DNA from: GCA-003244245 sp035463315
GTDB taxonomy: Bacteria; Actinomycetota; Actinomycetes; Mycobacteriales; Pseudonocardiaceae
DNA: 10,210 bases
Direction of reading: 5' to 3'
NCBI GenBank assembly: GCA_035463315.1
Contig: DATHTJ010000269.1
Span: forward strand, 1 to 10,210
Shown piece after piece: positions 5,451 to 10,210 of this stretch. The position numbers were made by a program, and so were the translations under genes. Below the pieces are notes generated by a model, which saw only the letters and a list, made by a program, of their open reading frames with translations, was not told the DNA's origin and did not search any database. The stretch's first letter is position 1, and each line of letters starts with the position of its first letter.

Positions 5451-6875
5451 TCAGCCTCCGTTGCGTTCCAGCAGCACGCTCATTCCGTCGGACCGTTGGC
5501 TCATCCGCCCGAGAAACAGGCTGCCTTTCGCGAGCAGCAACACCCGTTCGGCCGGTCCCGCCGTCAGCCGGCTCAGCGCATGTGGCAGGTAACACACCGC
5601 TGAGGCAATATGCCCCTGAGTGGGGGCGTAACCTGGCATGCCACGCTCTGCGACAAACGGTTCAATGCCGTCGCGGGCGATTTCTTTGCGTCGGGCGGCC
5701 AGCGCTGCGATCGTGCGGTAGTTGCGCGCCGCCACGTCTCCCGAGCCCTGCGGCTCGGTGATCTCCGGGTTGTGCAGCTCGGTGGCGTAGTCGTCGACGT
5801 CCAGCATCCGGGCGCCGATCGCCTCCAGCGGCTGCACGGCCAGGTCGTGCAGGATCTGCGCACCGGAGCCGCCCGAGGAGACCCGGTGGCGCCCGACGGC
5901 GTCGAGCCGGATCCGGGGCGAGACGCCGTCGTCGGCGGTCACCAGCATCGCGGTGCCACCGAGCACGTCTTCCAGCACGGGCAGACCGTGACGCAGGTGC
6001 CCCTCGAACTTCATTCCCAGCTTGGGTAGTGAGCCTCCGGCGACGACTGCGACCTGTTCGACCACACCCGCCACCACCAGGCTGGCGGCGATCACCAATG
6101 CTGGGATCGGTGCCGCGCAGAAGTTTTTGACGTCTGCACCGGACGACTCGGTCAGACCGGCGACGGACGCGATGGTCTTGCCCATGTTGCCCCCGCCACG
6201 CTGGTAGCGGTCGCCGACGGCTTCCTCGGAGCAGGAGATCGTGTAGCCGATCGCCGTTGGGTCGAGGTCGTGGTCGTCCAGCAGGTGCAGCAGCGCGAGG
6301 CAGCCGGTGGCCTTACAGGCCAGGTTCTCCAGCAGTACGTGAGCGGCCAATGACTCGTCCTCGGCGTGCACACCGCGCAGCGCGCCAGCGAGGCAGTCGG
6401 GCGCCAGGTGCACCGGCAGAGCACCGCTGGCCACGGCCGCGGCGACATCCCCGGCCGCTGCGGTGATCCGGCCCAGGTCCAGGCGCGCCGCCAGCGGATG
6501 CTCAGCCAGCCGCTTGGCTGCGCGCTCAGCCACCTCGGGGGTGAGCACCAGCAGGTCGAACTCGTCGACCGTGGCCATCAACCCGAGGAACTCCTCTTCC
6601 GGCATCAGCTCGCCAAACGGCGCGAAGCGTTCGGCGTCGGGTACCCCAGCCCCGATCCACGGGCGGGGCGGCAGCTGCCGAGGGTGACACACACCCAGGA
6701 ACGCCTGGTGCGGCGGGTAATTCACGGCATCGTCGAAACTGCGCAAATTGGCCAGGAAACTGGCTGTCAGGTCGGTATCGCCAGCCAGGGTTCGCATTGG
6801 CTTGGAGCCGTGCCGCGCCAGGCCCGGGGTGTGGGCAAGCACGAGGCTGGCTGCGCGTACTACTGCGTCAGGCAT
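5451..6875 (-). CDS. grdC: Glycine/sarcosine/betaine reductase component C, beta subunit
   Basis: A 474-residue cytoplasmic protein of the GrdC family, the thiolase/FabH-like subunit of component C. Component C releases the carboxymethyl group of GrdA as acetyl phosphate. The start ATG at 6875 is chosen for its strong GGAGGAG site and because residues 8-26 (AASLVLAHTPGLARHGSKP) match the family's usual N-terminus. The frame upstream is Arg-rich shadow. Residues 205-256 hold the DPTAIGYTISCSEEAVGDRY and RGGGNMGKTIA region, then SGADVKNFCAAPIPAL, with Cys253 at the place of the FabH-like nucleophile. GHIASAVCYLPHA (421-433) carries a thiolase-type His. The start overlaps the grdB end by eight bases. 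The partner GrdD (PlsX-like alpha subunit), normally next to grdC, is not here. The protein is somewhat shorter than the clostridial form (about 510), mostly in the loops. Confidence 0.9.
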   Translation of the reverse strand: MPDAVVRAASLVLAHTPGLARHGSKPMRTLAGDTDLTASFLANLRSFDDAVNYPPHQAFLGVCHPRQLPPRPWIGAGVPDAERFAPFGELMPEEEFLGLMATVDEFDLLVLTPEVAERAAKRLAEHPLAARLDLGRITAAAGDVAAAVASGALPVHLAPDCLAGALRGVHAEDESLAAHVLLENLACKATGCLALLHLLDDHDLDPTAIGYTISCSEEAVGDRYQRGGGNMGKTIASVAGLTESSGADVKNFCAAPIPALVIAASLVVAGVVEQVAVVAGGSLPKLGMKFEGHLRHGLPVLEDVLGGTAMLVTADDGVSPRIRLDAVGRHRVSSGGSGAQILHDLAVQPLEAIGARMLDVDDYATELHNPEITEPQGSGDVAARNYRTIAALAARRKEIARDGIEPFVAERGMPGYAPTQGHIASAVCYLPHALSRLTAGPAERVLLLAKGSLFLGRMSQRSDGMSVLLERNGG

Positions 6876-8178
6876 GGGTCTCCTCCGCAACGTCGGCCTG
6901 GAAGACCGTCGGGCGGTCGACCGCGGTCGCGACCGCATCCAATGCCCGTTCCACCAGTCGCCGCCGCCATGCCTGCTCCGCTGGCGGCGGCAGGTTCGGG
7001 TCGCCCGCCGGGTAGGGGATTCCTCGCCCCGGCACGATGCGCGGCGCGCCGACCTGCTCGGCAATCGTCACTAGATTGGTGATCAGAGCCGTGGGGATAC
7101 CCGCCCGCTCCAGCTCCTTGGTAAGCGCTGCCCCGCAACGCGTCCCGGTTCCTCAAGTGGCGGTCAGGATCGCCGCCTGCACGCCCGCCTTGCGCAGCTC
7201 CGCGGCCCACTCGATGCCGAACCGCCGCGCAGCGGCCACCTGCGTGCCGTTGCCCACGGTGACCAGAAACTCGTTGTGCAGCCGGCCGATCGCGCCCTCG
7301 CGCTCCAGCGTGCGGGCGGTGTCCAGCGGCAGTAGCCGGTTCGGATCGGCATTGGCGGCGGTGGTGGCGAAGCCGCCGTCCACAGATTCCCACTCACCGG
7401 AAGCGAGCGAGTCGACCCCCTCGATCGGGTAGCGCAACCAGCGGGTGGCGCGGGCTGACTCGAGCCGGTCCGGGTTGCCGGCTGGCACCAAGGCACCCTC
7501 GGTGACCAGCGCGACGGCCGCGCTGGCCGCCTTGTCGACCGGCGCCGCCGGTTCGACCACATCGAATCCACCGATGGGGACCTCGGTGCTCTCCCGATCG
7601 CCGCCGAGCCGGCGCAGCACGAGCTCGACTGCCCGCGCCGCGGCGCGCTGATCGACCAGCCGGCCGATCCGGGCGGCCCGGGCGACCCTGCCGTCCGCCA
7701 CCGTCAGCTTCGCGCCGGTGGCTAGCTTCGCGATTGCGGCGGCGACCGCCTGCAATGTCGGGCGCATTTGCCGGCTGGTGGCACCTGCGGCCACCACCGG
7801 TGCGGCGCCCGCATCAGGGATGCCGGGGTTGTCCGGATGCATCGAGGCCAGCGCCGGCAACCCAGCGGCGTGGGCGGCGGCGACCAGCCGGGCGCACGCC
7901 AGCCCGTAGCGTCCGCTGCCAAAGGAGGGTCCGGCAACCAGCAGTTCGACACCAGCCGCACGCGCCATGTCGAGTAGCTCGTCAGCGACAGCGGCGTTGG
8001 AAGCTGCGTAGTCGTCACCACACACGATGGTGGCCACGATCTGGTGCTCGTCGCCGAGCAACTGGGCCAGTAACCGCCCAGGGCCCACCGTCCCGTCGAG
8101 TACCTGGGGACCGATACCCGCCGCCGCCTCGCCACCGAGCCCGGCATAGAACTGATTGATGTAATGCACGATGCGCAT
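6868..8178 (-). CDS. grdB: Glycine/sarcosine/betaine reductase component B selenoprotein (Sec-containing)
   Basis: GrdB is the catalytic selenoprotein of substrate-specific component B, which cleaves the C-N bond with its selenolate. From ATG 8178 through an in-frame UGA (7153-7155) to TGA 6868-6870 it gives 436 residues, the family's length. Residues 1-17 (MRIVHYINQFYAGLGGE) match the family N-terminus; VPAGNPDRLES (231-241) and TVGNGT (307-312) are also typical. At the UGA the frame reads VQAAILTAT-U342-GTGTRCGAAL and continues VGAPRIVPGRGIPYPAGDP to the usual end. Clostridial GrdB has U-G-T-C-T-R-C; here the first Cys is Gly345 while Cys348 remains. A hairpin fitting a SECIS follows the UGA. 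The grdE stop and grdB ATG overlap by one base (TGATG), favouring this start over ATG 8196. GrdF (sarcosine) and GrdH (betaine) are paralogues and cannot be excluded by eye. Standard calling would stop it at 7153. Confidence 0.92.
7125..7141 (-). promoter_or_regulatory. Putative bacterial SECIS hairpin in grdB
   Basis: On the - strand GCGTTGC-GGG-GCAGCGC forms a 7-bp stem (one G-U pair) with a GGG loop. It starts 12 nt after the UGA and has its loop at nt 19-21. This agrees with the known bacterial SECIS pattern: a stem-loop just after UGA with a G early in the apical loop, which binds SelB. Confidence 0.6.
7153..7155 (-). other. In-frame UGA read as selenocysteine (GrdB Sec342)
   Basis: The TGA (plus-strand TCA) is at the conserved Sec of GrdB within LTAT-U-GTGTRCG. 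The next 94 codons keep the family sequence in the same frame up to the normal C-terminus. Confidence 0.92.
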
Positions 8179-9452
8179 CAGGCAACGCCTTCCCACTGCT
8201 GCTCTGAACGGCAGGTGAACCGTCCGGCGCCCAGCGGGCTCAGGGCACTCAGGATCGCGGCGGTCGGCACCTCGACCGCCGCGGTCGCCTCCGCATCGGC
8301 GATGCCCAGTCGAGCGCCGCCCAATGCCCGCTCTACCGCCGGCAACGTCACCCGCTGATCGTAGTTACCGGTACTGACCACCGCACCTCGGCGCGGGCCG
8401 GCCACCAGAGGTGGTCCGGCGCCGTCGGTACCGGACAGCTCGGCGTAGAGGGCCACCGCGGTCAGACCGTCGGCCTCAAGCGCATCGACCTTCAACATCA
8501 GGTCGTTGTCGGCGTTACCCGCGCCTTCCTTGGTCACGATGGCGGCGTCGAAACCAGCGGCGCGGCACAGCCACGCGGCGTGCGTGGAGACCAGTTCCTT
8601 GTCGCCTTGCTCCACCGGCTCCGGACATAGCACCACCCCGGCAAAGTGCAGGTCCTTGCCGTCGCGGGCCCGCAACTCGGCGATCACCGGGTGGTTTTGG
8701 TGCAGGTAGGTCGGGTTGCGCAGCGCCGGGTGCCCGTACTGGCCGCTGACCACGGCCCCGTCCTCGATCTCGGCCGGGTCGAACAGGGTCGGCAGGCTGC
8801 CCGCCATGCTGCGCCCGTAGACGAAGACGTCCTTGAACGCTCCCTGGGTCTGCAGGTTGGTGATCACACCGACGCGGGGCAGCCCAGCGGTGGGCGTGCC
8901 CGGCTGATGCGGTGGCTTGAGTTCCTCGATCGCGTTGGGCGCAGCGTCGACGGCGGCATCCGCGAGGTGCACCGCCAGCCGCAGCAACCCGCGGCGCAGC
9001 GCGACCTCAGCCTCCTGCCAGGAGGCATCCTCAGCGCGGTCGAACTCGATCACGACGTTGTTCGTCCGGCCGAACGGGGACAGCTCGGCGGCCGGACCGG
9101 ACATGTCGATCAGGCCCTCCTGATTGCGGGGCAGGTGCCCAGCGGCCAGCACTGCCGCCCCGCGCAGCACGTGCGTGTCGCCGCCACGCTTGCGGTTGAC
9201 TGGCACCATCCAGCCAGGAAAGACCCCGCCTCCTGGTCCCTTGGATCGCGGCTCCACCACGTCGAGCGGCGCGATGATCCGAACCCGGTCTCCCGGCACC
9301 GCGACGTGCACGCGCACCGACGCCAGGGCAGGATCGTCGAACAGCGCTTCCACCTGCTCGCGGCCAACCACAAGGTGGTGCTGCTCGTATCGGGTGGCAA
9401 CGTCGATCTCGACGGAGCGGACCTCGTGCACGACACGCCTCAATGCCGGCAT
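8178..9452 (-). CDS. grdE: Glycine/sarcosine/betaine reductase component B proprotein (GrdE-like, pyruvoyl Cys missing)
   Basis: A 424-residue GrdE-family protein, the partner of GrdB in component B. In Clostridia the proprotein cuts itself before Cys242 at an Asn-Cys bond, giving two subunits, the second carrying a pyruvoyl group that may hold the substrate amine. The start ATG at 9452 has a GGGGAG site. Family marks: REQVEALFDD (31-40), EPRSKGPGGGVFPGW (67-81), NQEGLIDMSGP (110-120), LQTQGAFKDVFVYG (200-213), LHQNHPVI (250-257), TKEGAGNADNDLM (307-319), AVVSTGN (357-363). At the cleavage site, where the family reads SGNC, this protein has SGQY (236-239). The first cysteine in the whole protein is Cys276, so the usual Cys-derived pyruvoyl cannot form. 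It may remain uncut or use another residue such as Ser236. The stop overlaps the grdB start. Confident in family, not in substrate. Confidence 0.9.
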   Translation of the reverse strand: MPALRRVVHEVRSVEIDVATRYEQHHLVVGREQVEALFDDPALASVRVHVAVPGDRVRIIAPLDVVEPRSKGPGGGVFPGWMVPVNRKRGGDTHVLRGAAVLAAGHLPRNQEGLIDMSGPAAELSPFGRTNNVVIEFDRAEDASWQEAEVALRRGLLRLAVHLADAAVDAAPNAIEELKPPHQPGTPTAGLPRVGVITNLQTQGAFKDVFVYGRSMAGSLPTLFDPAEIEDGAVVSGQYGHPALRNPTYLHQNHPVIAELRARDGKDLHFAGVVLCPEPVEQGDKELVSTHAAWLCRAAGFDAAIVTKEGAGNADNDLMLKVDALEADGLTAVALYAELSGTDGAGPPLVAGPRRGAVVSTGNYDQRVTLPAVERALGGARLGIADAEATAAVEVPTAAILSALSPLGAGRFTCRSEQQWEGVA

Positions 9453-9482
9453 AACGGTCTCCCCTCACACATCAGCGGCGTC

Positions 9483-10151
9483 CTAGAAGTCGAATATCAC
9501 CCCGCCGGTCGCGCGGACGGCGACGCACCTGTTGGAGAACTCCTGCTTGTAGTGCCGTGGTTCACCGTTCCAGGTTCCTGAGGCGGCCACAACCACCGGG
9601 TTGAACTCCAGTGTGCACGGCCCTGGGTCTTCCGGAATGCCCTCGATCCGACCATCGGACCGGCTTAGCTGCTCGCAGGCGGCGGCCGAGTTAGGGTGGG
9701 TGCCACCATCCGGCGGGCAGGTCAGTGACGCACTGGCGAGGGGCTCGCCGCCGGTCGCTGCTGTGATGGATAGCGTGAAGGAACCCTGCGGTTCCGCAGA
9801 GTAGCTGGGTATGTCAATTTTCTCAGACCGGCTGGCGCCGATGACTTCAATGCCGATGGTGCCGATGGTGGGAGCAAGGTCGAGACGCACAACATAGGGG
9901 GTAATAACTGGCAGGCCCACCTCGGGCAGACGGCCAACCACTTCAATACCCCAGTACTCAGGCTGCCTGATGTACACCAGCGGGGAGAGGGAGACTTCCA
10001 TGTTGAAGTACGGCTTCTCCCCGCTCACGATCAACACGTAGCGTGGAGGCTGGGTCGGCAACGTGATCACCTGTGCAGAGTCAAAATCGATCACCCGATA
10101 TGACTGCGGGGCAGGCAACGCCTGAAAATCTCGATCTTGTTCCTCGCTCAT
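9483..10151 (-). CDS. Unknown N-terminal domain fused to SSI-like protease-inhibitor domain
   Basis: A 222-residue protein. ATG 10151 is preferred over 10163 because GGAG lies six bases before it. Numbering here is from 10163 (226 residues). Residues about 20-120 form a beta-rich domain I do not recognise (IDFDSAQVITLPTQPPRYVL, SPLVYIRQPEYWGIEVVGRL). Residues about 128-226 are a Streptomyces subtilisin inhibitor (SSI, family I16) domain: LTCPPDGGTHPNSAAACEQL, GPCTLEFNPV, GTWNGEPRHY, EFSNRCVAVRATGGVIFDF. All four SSI cysteines are present (149, 163, 183, 213). By alignment with SSI Met73 the P1 residue would be Leu185, suiting subtilisin/chymotrypsin-like proteases. Unlike normal SSIs it has no signal peptide, so it looks cytoplasmic. 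It ends 30 bases before grdE and appears to be in the operon. A link to GrdE processing is only speculation; the SSI fold could instead serve binding. The 47 bases upstream to the window edge show no clear promoter. Confidence 0.85.
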   Translation of the reverse strand: MSEEQDRDFQALPAPQSYRVIDFDSAQVITLPTQPPRYVLIVSGEKPYFNMEVSLSPLVYIRQPEYWGIEVVGRLPEVGLPVITPYVVRLDLAPTIGTIGIEVIGASRSEKIDIPSYSAEPQGSFTLSITAATGGEPLASASLTCPPDGGTHPNSAAACEQLSRSDGRIEGIPEDPGPCTLEFNPVVVAASGTWNGEPRHYKQEFSNRCVAVRATGGVIFDF

Positions 10152-10210
10152 GGCGATCTCCATTCAGCCGGCACCCCGATGGGCTGGCGTGCAAGTAATG
10201 TCACACCCTT

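Noticed and set aside
7153..7155. UGA in grdB (and 4975-4977 in grdA) as nonsense mutations making pseudogenes
   Set aside because: Both stops are UGA and sit exactly on the known Sec positions, with undamaged family sequence and normal ends beyond them; two such mutations by chance are very unlikely.
8646..9581. Plus-strand open frames opposite grdE and grdB
   Set aside because: Composition is biased and unlike a protein, and they lie wholly opposite well-identified grd genes.
1..10210. CRISPR arrays, tRNA or rRNA genes, insertion sequences or integrase sites
   Set aside because: No regularly spaced repeats, tRNA-like folds, transposase frames or terminal repeats were seen.

Overview
The window comes from a high-GC actinobacterium. 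GC-rich codons, GTG starts and three actinobacterial signatures point this way: a CtpF-type P-type ATPase, a DUF3072 protein and a subtilisin-inhibitor (SSI) domain. A mycobacterium-to-Pseudonocardiales background is plausible, but the species cannot be told from the sequence.

Left part (1-3206, + strand). A small DUF6158-type protein is followed by a close homologue of the mycobacterial calcium-transporting ATPase CtpF. Two DosR-box-like motifs sit just upstream of ctpF, as expected for a hypoxia-regulated gene. The ctpF frame is broken by a one-base deletion at about 2049-2056, and it also lacks about four residues before the conserved ARVSPEQK motif. It is either a pseudogene or carries a sequence error.

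Middle part (3207-4640). This holds a small zinc-ribbon-like protein (- strand), about 600 bases of gene-poor DNA rich in inverted repeats, a frameshifted small membrane protein (+) and a DUF3072 protein (-).

Right part (10151 down to 4639, - strand). Six tightly packed genes form a glycine-reductase-type (Grd) operon, in transcription order: an unrecognised domain fused to an SSI-like protease-inhibitor domain; grdE (component B alpha/beta proprotein); grdB (component B selenoprotein); grdC (component C beta); trxA (thioredoxin); grdA (selenoprotein A). Two genes only make sense if an in-frame UGA is read as selenocysteine: UGA at 7153-7155 in grdB (Sec342) and UGA at 4975-4977 in grdA (Sec42, motif CFVU). 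Standard gene calling would truncate or split both. A 7-bp stem with a GGG loop lies 12-28 nt after the grdB UGA, where a bacterial SECIS is expected.

The known pathway passes electrons from NAD(P)H through thioredoxin to GrdA. Component B (GrdE/GrdB) removes the amine from glycine, sarcosine or betaine and passes a Se-carboxymethyl group to GrdA, and component C makes acetyl phosphate. This version departs from the clostridial model in several ways. GrdE lacks the cysteine that normally becomes the pyruvoyl group (Gln238-Tyr239 where Asn-Cys is expected). GrdB keeps Sec but lacks the nearby U-x-x-C cysteine. GrdD is absent from the window, and an SSI-domain protein leads the gene set. The substrate is therefore uncertain.
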